Positions 7,341 to 12,699 of a stretch of 14,643 nucleotides of DNA are shown piece by piece. The stretch covers positions 5,301 to 19,943 of the forward strand of contig JAPCJN010000028.1 in the NCBI GenBank assembly GCA_027886925.1. The letters are read 5' to 3'. The notes below the pieces were generated by a model. The model worked only from the letters and a program-made list of their open reading frames with translations. It searched no databases and was not told the origin of the DNA. Source of the DNA: Nitrososphaerota archaeon. GTDB lineage: Archaea > Thermoproteota > Nitrososphaeria > Nitrososphaerales > UBA183. How positions within the stretch are numbered: position 1 is the stretch's first letter; the number at the start of each line of letters is the position of its first letter. Both the position numbers and the translations under genes were made by a program.

Positions 7341-7351
7341 AGGCTTTAACC
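7341..7351 (+). promoter_or_regulatory. TATA promoter of sod, apparently leaderless
   Basis: AGGCTTTAACC has its core CTTTAA at 7344-7349. The ATG at 7373 is about 26 nt from the centre of the box, the distance at which archaeal transcription starts, so the mRNA probably begins at or beside the start codon. No Shine-Dalgarno sequence is present. Confidence 0.6.
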
Positions 7352-7372
7352 AAGCGCCGAGCTGCGGAACCT

Positions 7373-7981
7373 ATGTCAAAAACCTACGTGCTTCCAGCGC
7401 TACCTTACAACTACAACGCACTGGAACCCCACATCTCGGAACAGATAATGAAGCTGCACCACGATAAGCATCACCAGGCCTATGTCAACGGAGCGAACGC
7501 TGCCCTTGACAAACTCGAAAAGGCGAGGGCCGGGACCATGCAAATCGACCTCAAAGGGACCTTGAGGGACCTGAGCTTCAACATCGACGGTCACAAACTC
7601 CATTCCATATTCTGGCCAAACATGGCGCCTGCCGGAACGGGAGGAGGTAGCCCCGGAGGAAAGCTCGCCGACAAGATCGCCGAGGATTTCGGCGGGGTTG
7701 ACAAGTTCAAGGCGCAGTTCAGCGACGCCGCGAAGGCGGTGGAGGGGTCCGGGTGGGCACTCTTGTGCTACGACCCAGAACTTGGCTCTCTCGTGATGAC
7801 GCAGGTCGAGAAGCAGAACTTCATGGAGCTAGCAGAACTTCCCATCGTCTTGGGACTGGACGTCTGGGAACACGCATACTACCTGCAGTACTGGAACGAC
7901 AGGGCAAAGTACGTCGAGGCTTGGTGGAACGTCGTGAACTGGTCAGACGTGGACAGCAGGCTGTCGAAGGTCGTCATGTAG
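7373..7981 (+). CDS. sod: Superoxide dismutase, Fe/Mn family
   Basis: A 202-aa cytoplasmic enzyme that converts superoxide to oxygen and hydrogen peroxide. The N-terminal helical domain has LPALPYNYNALEPHIS and KLHHDKHHQAYVNGAN; H29 is the first metal ligand, and HH at 33-34 belongs to the conserved cluster. H77 in KLHSIFWPNM is the second ligand. The C-terminal domain has GSGWALLCYD (125-134) and DVWEHAYYLQY (163-173), with D163 and H167 as the last two ligands. Length is normal and there is no signal peptide. Iron versus manganese cannot be decided by eye. The gene has its own promoter and probably a leaderless transcript, with two overlapping inverted repeats just upstream that could bind a regulator. 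The 8-oxoguanine glycosylase gene follows 62 nt later, a sensible pairing for oxidative stress. Confidence 0.95.
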   Translation: MSKTYVLPALPYNYNALEPHISEQIMKLHHDKHHQAYVNGANAALDKLEKARAGTMQIDLKGTLRDLSFNIDGHKLHSIFWPNMAPAGTGGGSPGGKLADKIAEDFGGVDKFKAQFSDAAKAVEGSGWALLCYDPELGSLVMTQVEKQNFMELAELPIVLGLDVWEHAYYLQYWNDRAKYVEAWWNVVNWSDVDSRLSKVVM

Positions 7982-8043
7982 CCCCCAGGCGCCAACGTCA
8001 GAACGGGGACAGACGGAAAGACAGGCACATTTTGGGGGCGCCC

Positions 8044-8970
8044 GTGGAGTTCACCCTGAACCTCGCCAACGTCCCATTCGACCTGGGCCATTCCCTCGAC
8101 AGCGGGCAGGTCTTCCGGTGGGTCAAGAGGGGCGAGTCCTGGTGCGGGGTGCTGCCGGTCGGCGTCATGATGGCGAGACAAGAGGGCGAGTCCCTCGTCT
8201 GCCGGACGAGTTCCGACCTCCTCGATCAGCAGTTCGCCCGCTCGTACTTTCGCTTGGACGACGACCTCGAACGAATATACTCTGAGATAATGAAGGACAG
8301 CCACGTGACGGACGCCATCCAGCGTTTCTATGGCCTCCGGCTCATCAAACAGGACGTCTGGGAATGCCTCCTCTCGTTTGTGATCGCGACTAACGCCAAT
8401 ATCCCCAGGATCAAGCTCATGATATCGAACCTTTGCCAGAAGTTCGGAGAGGAGGCATCCTTCGAAGGAAACCAGTACAAACTCTTCCCAAAGCCCGCAT
8501 CACTGAGCGAGGCGTCGATCGAGGAATTGACGGCGTGCGGCCTCGGATATCGCGCACGATTCGTAAAGTCCGTCGCTGAGAAGGTTAGCACGAAGAGCGT
8601 CTACCCAGAAGAACTGACCTTCCTAGACTACGAGCGGGCGAGGGACTTGCTCATCGAAAAGGTCTTGGGAGAGAAGACCCTGCTCGGAATCGGTAGGAAG
8701 GCGGCCGATTGCGTCATGTTGTTCTCTTGCGGCAAGGACTCCTCATTCCCGATAGACGTCTGGATGGCTAGAGTGCTCGCGGAGTACTATCCTCGGCTCT
8801 TCGATTCGGCGACTCAGGGGCAGCTAAGACCGAAGGTGTCCAAGAAAGTCAAACTCTCGAGCGCCGCCTATGAGCGTGTCTCCTCAGCGATGAGGGATTA
8901 TTTCGGCGAACATGCGGGCTATGCGCAACAGTATCTGTTTCATCACGCAAGGACTACGGGCATACGTTAG
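8044..8970 (+). CDS. ogg: 8-oxoguanine DNA glycosylase/AP lyase, OGG1 type
   Basis: A base-excision repair enzyme that removes 8-oxoguanine from DNA. The 308-aa protein has an N-terminal TBP-like domain (FDLGHSLDSGQVFRWVKRGESW, residues 12-33), then the helical HhH-GPD domain. SFVIATNANIPRIKLMISNLCQKFG (split across 111-135) closely parallels human OGG1. GYRARFV, then the helix-hairpin-helix LLGIGRKAADCVMLF, carry the catalytic lysine K219; FPIDVWMARVL carries the catalytic aspartate D238. The C-terminus AQQYLFHHAR also matches OGG1. Length and domain order favour OGG1 over the shorter archaeal Ogg2 and AGOG classes. The frame stays open upstream, antisense-like to sod, so the start is inferred: GTG 8044, with an in-frame TTG at 8032 possible. 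It follows sod in the same direction. Confidence 0.9.
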   Translation: MEFTLNLANVPFDLGHSLDSGQVFRWVKRGESWCGVLPVGVMMARQEGESLVCRTSSDLLDQQFARSYFRLDDDLERIYSEIMKDSHVTDAIQRFYGLRLIKQDVWECLLSFVIATNANIPRIKLMISNLCQKFGEEASFEGNQYKLFPKPASLSEASIEELTACGLGYRARFVKSVAEKVSTKSVYPEELTFLDYERARDLLIEKVLGEKTLLGIGRKAADCVMLFSCGKDSSFPIDVWMARVLAEYYPRLFDSATQGQLRPKVSKKVKLSSAAYERVSSAMRDYFGEHAGYAQQYLFHHARTTGIR

Positions 8971-9006
8971 AGTGCCGCGATTTTGCCAGGGATGTGCAAC
9001 GCGGCC

Positions 9007-9489
9007 TTATTTCTCGCTGGAGGGAGGCTCGTCTTTTAACCAGGCCTTCAGGCTCTCGATGTTATCGTTCAGGATCGTCCTCCTACGAATGTCGACCGAT
9101 AGTTTCTGATTTCTGGCCTCGATCAGCGAAATGCTCGCAGATTCAAGCTCTCCGAACGAGAAACCTCGCGCATCCCTCTCTTGAGTCGAGTCGTTGTACC
9201 TCGATATTATCGTTGCCGATGGGGCCGGTCCAAGAATCTTCGGGACTCCTTTTTTGGCGACGGTCCTCGGAGGAGATTCCTTCTTCTCGGATGACTTGGC
9301 CTTTGGCTTTGTCGAGACCTTTTTGACCGGCTCTTCTTCCTTCTCTAGTCCTTTTTCACGCACCTCCTCGATCTCTTTCTTCTCTTTCGTCTTAGTCTTC
9401 TGCTTGACGGCAGGCCTCTTGGCCTTCTTGCTGGCTGAAGCCGCCTTTGCGCTCAGCTTCTTTCCCTTTTTCTTGGTGGACGAGCTCAT
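9007..9489 (-). CDS. Ribosomal protein L13e-like protein with a lysine-rich N-terminal tail
   Basis: A 160-aa basic protein. Residues 107-151, ARGFSFGELESASISLIEARNQKLSVDIRRR and then NIESLKAW, match the core pattern of ribosomal protein L13e (ARGF..EL..A, sVDpRRR, N...LK) in both order and spacing. The first 85 residues are almost entirely Lys, Ala, Ser, Thr, Glu and Pro, like a disordered nucleic-acid-binding tail. L13e is known in eukaryotes and in some TACK archaea. The ATG lies 2 nt beyond the stop of the upstream membrane-protein gene, so the two share an mRNA. It converges on the glycosylase gene with a 36-nt gap. If not a true ribosomal subunit, it may be an L13e-related RNA- or DNA-binding protein; I favour the ribosomal assignment moderately. 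Confidence 0.7.
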   Translation of the reverse strand: MSSSTKKKGKKLSAKAASASKKAKRPAVKQKTKTKEKKEIEEVREKGLEKEEEPVKKVSTKPKAKSSEKKESPPRTVAKKGVPKILGPAPSATIISRYNDSTQERDARGFSFGELESASISLIEARNQKLSVDIRRRTILNDNIESLKAWLKDEPPSSEK

Positions 9490-9491
9490 GG

Positions 9492-9944
9492 CTACTTCCT
9501 GGTCCTGGCTCCCCGGTACGCGAGAAATGCGCCGGCGGCGCCGAGCAGTTCACCACCAACTGTGACGGGGACGCTGTTCAGCACAAGATATCCTGGGACC
9601 GCGAGCATGTCGACGCCCAGCACCACGAGCACGATCCCAAGCACCAACTGACTGCCGCTGTTGAGCCAGATGGGACTATAAACTCGCCCAGATTTTACGC
9701 TCTCGCCGACCGGAGGCGTCGTCCTGCGGCCTGGGAGGCCCCCTTTCAGGATGCCGATCGGCATGAACATCACGCCAAAGATAAGCAAAATGCCCGAAGT
9801 TCCCTGCATCGCGGAGCTCTCAGGGCTCGGAATTAGGCAGACGCAAGAGTCACCTGCCGGCGTCTTGGGACCGTTGAAGAGGATGATCCCAGAGACGCCG
9901 ATCAATGTCAGCACGAATGCAAGAATGATATACTCGGAATCCAT
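9492..9944 (-). CDS. Small polytopic membrane protein, unrecognised
   Basis: A 150-aa protein with about four hydrophobic helices: residues 5-23, 49-67, 99-119 and 125-143. Between the first two is a loop with C34 and C36 (SCVCLIPSPESSAMQG). After the second comes a basic loop (KGGLPGRR), and the C-terminus is strongly basic (YRGARTRK), which favours a cytoplasmic tail. I do not recognise the family. The ATG at 9944 lies about 27-33 nt from an AT-rich element (TTAAGAAAGATA on this strand, 9967-9978), consistent with a leaderless transcript. It precedes the L13e-like gene by 2 nt, so the two are co-expressed, but this does not give a function. Confidence 0.75.
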   Translation of the reverse strand: MDSEYIILAFVLTLIGVSGIILFNGPKTPAGDSCVCLIPSPESSAMQGTSGILLIFGVMFMPIGILKGGLPGRRTTPPVGESVKSGRVYSPIWLNSGSQLVLGIVLVVLGVDMLAVPGYLVLNSVPVTVGGELLGAAGAFLAYRGARTRK

Positions 9945-9964
9945 CTAGCCCAGTTCGGGCCCAC

Positions 9965-9979
9965 GATATCTTTCTTAAG
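9965..9979 (-). promoter_or_regulatory. Candidate promoter of the minus-strand membrane protein/L13e-like operon
   Basis: On the minus strand this reads CTTAAGAAAGATATC. It is the only AT-rich element upstream of the ATG at 9944, at a distance suited to a leaderless or very short-leader mRNA. Confidence 0.4.
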
Positions 9980-10040
9980 CGTTTCGTGGCAGTCGCGACT
10001 TCTCTCGACTTCCTCTCAAATCGCCTGGTCTCCGCGAAGA

Positions 10041-10050
10041 GGTTATATTC
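10041..10050 (+). promoter_or_regulatory. TATA promoter of tRNA-Tyr
   Basis: GGTTATATTC is centred about 30 nt upstream of the first tRNA base at 10076, the normal spacing for archaeal tRNA genes. Confidence 0.65.
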
Positions 10051-10090
10051 CCCACGCGGAAGTTCTGCGCTCGGTCCCGCGGTAGCTCAG

Positions 10091-10109
10091 AGTATCTCAA
10101 TACGAGAAG
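10091..10109 (+). other. tRNA-Tyr intron 1, in the D loop (after position 15)
   Basis: 19 nt. GTAT (10092-10095) pairs with ATAC (10100-10103). CTC (10086-10088) pairs with GAG (10104-10106), flanked by bulges that place the cuts at AG/A and AG/C, a relaxed bulge-helix-bulge. Excision restores the canonical AGCCTGGTA loop. Confidence 0.75.
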
Positions 10110-10132
10110 CCTGGTAGAGCTTCCGGCTGTAG

Positions 10133-10176
10133 TGGTCGGCCTTGGCCGACTCGTCCAGCCTATTCAGGCGACAGAG
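10133..10176 (+). other. tRNA-Tyr intron 2, canonical position 37/38
   Basis: 44 nt. A full bulge-helix-bulge is visible: CTGT (10127-10130) pairs with ACAG (10171-10174), with 3-nt bulges AGT (10131-10133) and AGA (10175-10177). Within the intron, GTCGGCC (10135-10141) pairs with GGCCGAC (10144-10150), and GCCT (10158-10161) pairs with AGGC (10166-10169). Confidence 0.9.
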
Positions 10177-10198
10177 ACCGGAGTGTCGTCGGCTCAAA

Positions 10199-10218
10199 AG
10201 CGCCACCGGCGCTGATAG
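10199..10218 (+). other. tRNA-Tyr intron 3, in the T loop (position 59/60)
   Basis: 20 nt. GCGCC (10200-10204) pairs with GGCGC (10208-10212). TCA (10194-10196) pairs with TGA (10213-10215), flanked by bulges cut at AA/A and AG/T. Boundaries could shift by 1-2 nt; this choice gives a 7-nt T loop CTCAAAT. Confidence 0.75.
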
Positions 10219-10255
10219 TCCGACCCGCGGGACCTAAACTTGCTTTACTCGGGTG

Positions 10256-10265
10256 GCTTCTTTTG
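10256..10265 (+). terminator. Candidate pyrimidine-rich terminator after tRNA-Tyr
   Basis: GCTTCTTTTG, 24 nt after the tRNA 3' end, is the first T-rich tract downstream. Archaeal terminators are typically short T-runs without a required hairpin. Confidence 0.35.
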
Positions 10266-10332
10266 TCAGCGCAGGGTATCCCTGAAGGTGGTCTACAAGC
10301 CGCTGTTGCGACGGAGACCAGCGCACTGCGGA

Positions 10333-10638
10333 TCATGATTCGCCAAATGTCCCGTCCTTCGTATCGACCGTCGTGCTACCCTGTTCAAGGGCGAGAAACG
10401 CGAGCAGGAAGGTCGAGACGACCGCCAGGATGATGCCCAGCCATTCAGGACCAGGGGCGCCCTGTGAGCACGGCGGAGAGATCTGCTCCGGAAATGCCTT
10501 GTCATTGAGGTTCTGGATTTGACTGCAGTCAGTCTGTTGTTGCACTGCCATGCCTGTCTCTTGGGAGGCCACCACCGTAACGTAGAGCCCTGCGAACTCC
10601 GCCAGAATCGCTATTAGGACCAGGGCTTTTCGGTTCAA
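10333..10638 (-). CDS. Small two-helix membrane protein with a cysteine-containing external loop
   Basis: A 101-aa protein starting at TTG 10638: MNRK followed by a hydrophobic helix (5-24), a polar loop of about 40 residues with C38 and C57 (QQTDCSQIQN...ISPPCSQG), and a second helix (66-84). By the positive-inside rule, the N-terminal lysine/arginine and the TKDG tail would be cytoplasmic, placing both cysteines outside, where they could form a disulfide. The TTG overlaps the stop of the upstream 77-codon frame (TTGA), and GGAGAAGG lies just before it, suggesting translational coupling. A longer reading from ATG 10815 would add an arginine-rich, non-hydrophobic stretch that overlaps the upstream frame, so I reject it. 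Family not recognised. Confidence 0.6.
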   Translation of the reverse strand: MNRKALVLIAILAEFAGLYVTVVASQETGMAVQQQTDCSQIQNLNDKAFPEQISPPCSQGAPGPEWLGIILAVVSTFLLAFLALEQGSTTVDTKDGTFGES

Positions 10639-10868
10639 CCTTCTCCATCTCTCCTTAGCTCCGCAGGTTTCGATGCCTCCTTGACGTAGTCGATTTGGAC
10701 GACCAGAGGAGCGACGTTCCGGCCGAAACTCGTCAAGAGGATCTCCTTTTGTGAAAGGGGCGGCTTTGGACTCCTTTGAGGGATGACGACCGCGGGCCAC
10801 ATGGCTCGATTGCACTCAGGTTCTGATCGTTCCCTGGATGGGCGCCCGAGCACCGGTCTCTCATCCAT
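10635..10868 (-). CDS. Possible small protein between two membrane-protein genes
   Basis: A 77-aa frame beginning MDERPVLGRPSRERSEP and ending KEILLTSFGRNVAPLVVQ then IDYVKEASKPAELRRDGEG. The last half has strongly G/C-biased third positions and a protein-like composition; the first half is less convincing. ATG 10868 overlaps the end of the preceding gene by 8 nt, and its TGA overlaps the next gene's TTG. This tight overlap on both sides is the main argument that it is real. No known domain or membrane segment. Confidence 0.4.
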   Translation of the reverse strand: MDERPVLGRPSRERSEPECNRAMWPAVVIPQRSPKPPLSQKEILLTSFGRNVAPLVVQIDYVKEASKPAELRRDGEG

Positions 10869-11781
10869 CCCGAATATCGCTGGATTGCGGCCTTCTTTGC
10901 GGGCCCCATCCGAGGGGACCCCCAAATCCCACGGACGCACTCGCCCTTGCGACCGGGATGATCGCATTGTTCTCTTGGAGTTCAGTCCGCCTGCGCTGCC
11001 AGAGCATCTTGGAAGGCAAAGAGATCCATGGTATTCTTGTGGCTACAAAGAAAAGCGCGACGAACAAGACTAGCCAATTGCTGACGAGGTACGCTCCTCC
11101 GTTGTCAAACGCCCTCCATCCGCCATCCGCGACGCCGCCCATCCACAGATAGTCCGTCACGTGCCACGTCATGTCCTCTGGGGCATAGTTCCATATTGCG
11201 AGTTCGAACAGGACCAGGCAAGGAGCGGCAAAGAGTGTTATGGCGTCTTTCAGGGCTGCGCCGATTCCTCGATTCAACCTGAAGGCTATGAGCCCTAATA
11301 TGCCCAGACTGAAGTAGAATGATGCTTGGGTCCCCTTGTCCTGCGAGCTGAGGTAGGGTACCAAACCGATCGTATTGTGGTATATGAGAGGTAGGATGGG
11401 ATACGTGGAGAAGCTGTAACCGTACCCGTTGTATCCGCCGAGCACGTCAGCTATGGACCAGAACGCAAAAGCGAACGAACCGAAAATTAACAATGCCAAG
11501 GCGATGGCTCGGATTGATCTGGGAAGGTCCACTTTTATTCTTAGCAGTCTGGAGATGGACGACTTGCTTCTGTCCAGCGCGTCTCTGGCGGGCTGCAAGA
11601 CTGCGACCCAAACCAAAAAAATCGCCGCGACCGCCTCGATTTCTTCTTTGCTGACTTTGGTCGGAGTGGCCAGAGAATCCAATGGCTGCGACTGCGCCAG
11701 AGTGAGGATGCCGAAGATCGATCCCGCGAGGAAGGCGACAACCAAGAAGCCTCCTAGGGTCGCTCTGATCTGCGCTCCCAA
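10861..11781 (-). CDS. Polytopic membrane protein, unrecognised
   Basis: About 306 aa with roughly six or seven hydrophobic helices: residues about 8-30, 48-65, 92-112, 155-172, 180-200 and 235-257, plus a weaker segment near 128-146. A charged loop with RDALDRSKSSISRLLRIKVDLPR follows the second helix. A tyrosine/glycine-rich segment (GGYNGYGYSFSTYP) and an acidic, tryptophan-rich loop (YAPEDMTWHVTDYLWMGG) probably face the outside. The C-terminal 50 residues are basic and cytoplasmic-looking. I do not recognise the family. The start is uncertain: TTG 11781 has AAAGGTGAGG a few bases upstream and begins right before the first helix. The same frame opens at GTG 11790 and ATG 11853, the latter without a binding site. 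The stop overlaps the next small frame. Confidence 0.65.
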   Translation of the reverse strand: MGAQIRATLGGFLVVAFLAGSIFGILTLAQSQPLDSLATPTKVSKEEIEAVAAIFLVWVAVLQPARDALDRSKSSISRLLRIKVDLPRSIRAIALALLIFGSFAFAFWSIADVLGGYNGYGYSFSTYPILPLIYHNTIGLVPYLSSQDKGTQASFYFSLGILGLIAFRLNRGIGAALKDAITLFAAPCLVLFELAIWNYAPEDMTWHVTDYLWMGGVADGGWRAFDNGGAYLVSNWLVLFVALFFVATRIPWISLPSKMLWQRRRTELQENNAIIPVARASASVGFGGPLGWGPQRRPQSSDIRDG

Positions 11782-12003
11782 CGTCCTCACCTTTGTGGAA
11801 GTCGTGACGAAGCCGGGGTGATGGCCAGCCGCGGAGACATTGCCATCGAGCATCCGACCTCGATCGTCTCCCTGCCGCGGGTGCCTACGGACGAATCCGC
11901 GACCACCCGCGTCATCAATCCACCTGCCACTAACCGCGGACCCCCTCCAATGCCACAGAGTGACGGGCTCTTCAAAGAAGCTGTCGCAGACGTGAGGCGG
12001 ACC

Positions 12004-12019
12004 ATTTTTTAATAAACAT
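12004..12019. promoter_or_regulatory. AT-rich promoter-like element in the 11854-12445 gap
   Basis: ATTTTTTAATAAACAT stands out in GC-rich DNA. Read rightward it would start transcription near 12038, just before the hairpin at 12047. Read leftward it could serve the minus-strand membrane-protein group, with a leader of over 100 nt. Direction undecided. Confidence 0.4.
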
Positions 12020-12046
12020 TGAGGAGCAATGTATCGTTCAGGTTAT

Positions 12047-12255
12047 AGGCGCGTCAAGGCCCCAAGTCTGACCTCGTCCCAAGAAGAGGTCCTTGAAAGC
12101 CGCGCCTTTGTCTAAACTGCGGTATGGGCTCGCTTCTTGCGCTCCTCTTAGCCAACGTCGAGAGGAAGAAGATTCCAAGGATATGATGAGGACGACTCCC
12201 TCGAAGACTGAGAGAGACCGGGCGTTTCATGTCACGACAGCGTCAATGAGGCCCG
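12047..12255. ncRNA. Candidate structured RNA: three successive hairpins in a gene-poor gap
   Basis: Hairpin 1: AGGCGCG (12047-12053) pairs with CGCGCCT (12101-12107), TCAAGG (12054-12059) with CCTTGA (12091-12096), and ACCTC (12071-12075) with GAGGT (12086-12090). That is 18 Watson-Crick pairs, with a 4-nt 3' bulge and an 11-nt 5' bulge. Hairpin 2: CTTCT (12133-12137) with AGAAG (12167-12171), and TCCTCT (12143-12148) with AGAGGA (12161-12166), with a 5-nt bulge. Hairpin 3, weaker: CGGGC/GCCCG (12219-12223 with 12251-12255) plus TCAT/ATGA. A TATA-like element lies 30-40 nt to the left, and another AT-rich tract (12300-12308) lies to the right, so the strand is open. It does not show the RNase P or SRP RNA conserved blocks I know. 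The surrounding gap (11854-12445) holds no convincing protein gene. Confidence 0.35.
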
Positions 12256-12403
12256 TGGGCACCCAAGACGCGAACAAGTGACGAGGAAACCCTCCAGTGG
12301 ATAATATTCTGCAATTGGTTCCATCACCCCGACAGACTACTCAGGACTTGCACAGCCTCCAAAATCGTTTCATGCAAGAAGCCGCTCATGGCGCGCCCAA
12401 CCA

Positions 12404-12414
12404 GAGTTAAGTAA
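12404..12414 (+). promoter_or_regulatory. Candidate TATA promoter of the 60-aa membrane peptide gene
   Basis: AGTTAAGTAAC is centred about 36 nt before the ATG at 12446. That would give a leader of roughly 10 nt without a Shine-Dalgarno sequence. Confidence 0.4.
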
Positions 12415-12445
12415 CACTGCTCCTCCCGCCCGATGTAGGCAAGCC

Positions 12446-12628
12446 ATGGAAAGACTGTTCATCGTCATCATCGTCATGGTCGTCGTCGAATCGACGTGGG
12501 CCGTATTGTGCGCCGTGACGGGCGTGAACCTGTTCCTTTACTTCGCCGGTCTGATAGCCGCATCCGTGGTTTTCTGGGTCCCCGGGTTAACGGGACAAAG
12601 AGACAAGCTGCGAAAGGCGATGAAGTAA
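12446..12628 (+). CDS. 60-aa two-helix membrane peptide
   Basis: MERLFIVIIVMVVVESTWAVLCAV forms a first helix and LFLYFAGLIAASVVFWVPGL a second, followed by a short basic tail (GQRDKLRKAMK), predicting a cytoplasmic C-terminus. A TATA-like element sits at a suitable distance, and the frame has no competing long frame, so I consider it real. Function unknown. It lies 71 nt before the cysteine-containing membrane protein and the heme synthesis genes, in the same direction. Small peptides of this kind sometimes accompany respiratory complexes, but nothing in the sequence proves that here. Confidence 0.6.
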   Translation: MERLFIVIIVMVVVESTWAVLCAVTGVNLFLYFAGLIAASVVFWVPGLTGQRDKLRKAMK

Positions 12629-12685
12629 GCCGATCGGCTGACCTGTTGCGCTCCCCAAACGGATAAAGACAAGAAGGGTGACGTA

Positions 12686-12692
12686 AGGGAGA
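12686..12692 (+). promoter_or_regulatory. Ribosome binding site AGGGAGA for the 12700 gene
   Basis: The GGGAG core ends about 8 nt before the ATG at 12700 and supports that start. Confidence 0.5.
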
Positions 12693-12699
12693 ACTCCAG

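Larger units (their letters stand above)
10076..10232 (+). tRNA. tRNA-Tyr (GTA) with three introns
   Basis: Acceptor stem CCCGCGG (10076-10082) pairs with CCGCGGG (10225-10231); the discriminator is A10232. C1-G72 is the tyrosine identity pair of archaea and eukaryotes. D stem GCTC/GAGC is 10085-10088 with 10117-10120. Anticodon stem TCCGG/CCGGA is 10122-10126 with 10178-10182. T stem GTCGG/CCGAC is 10188-10192 with 10220-10224. Removing 10091-10109 (19 nt), 10133-10176 (44 nt) and 10199-10218 (20 nt) leaves a regular 74-nt tRNA with D loop AGCCTGGTA, anticodon loop CTGTAGA (anticodon GTA) and T loop CTCAAAT. The D and anticodon loops match those I recall for Methanocaldococcus tRNA-Tyr exactly. 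T-loop position 54 is C rather than the usual T. CCA is not encoded. An extra GGT/ACC pairing (10073-10075 with 10232-10234) extends the acceptor helix in the precursor. Confidence 0.9.

Noticed and set aside
7753..8043. N-terminal extension of the glycosylase reading frame into sod
   Set aside because: It overlaps the metal-binding part of sod in another frame, is arginine-rich shadow sequence, and has no counterpart in the OGG1 family.
10635..10967. Longer 110-codon version of the small minus-strand frame starting at 10967
   Set aside because: The extra residues lie wholly inside the upstream membrane-protein gene in another frame; the ATG at 10868 is the sensible start.
11818..12012. Plus-strand 64-codon frame ending beside the T-run at 12005-12010
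   Set aside because: Third positions are GC-rich, but there is no promoter, no properly spaced binding site and no recognisable domain. It also overlaps the possible N-terminal extension of the minus-strand membrane protein. Too weak to list as a gene.
12047..12107. H/ACA guide RNA
   Set aside because: No ACA at the right distance on the plus strand, no clear kink-turn, and the internal loops are one-sided rather than a pseudouridylation pocket. The ATA directly after the hairpin on the minus strand is not sufficient.
12183..12211. Box C-like ATGATGA and box D-like CTGA, as in a C/D guide RNA
   Set aside because: Spacing is only 18 nt, no convincing C'/D' pair or terminal D box follows, and such short motifs occur by chance.
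12093..12281. Plus-strand 62-codon frame from a TTG in the gene-poor gap
   Set aside because: Composition is not protein-like, no initiation signals were seen, and it overlaps the hairpins that better explain the conserved-looking structure.
12270..12300. RNase P RNA-like GAGGAAA sequence
   Set aside because: GAGGAAA is followed by CCCTCC, not the conserved GUCC, and no matching CR-IV/CR-V block was found.
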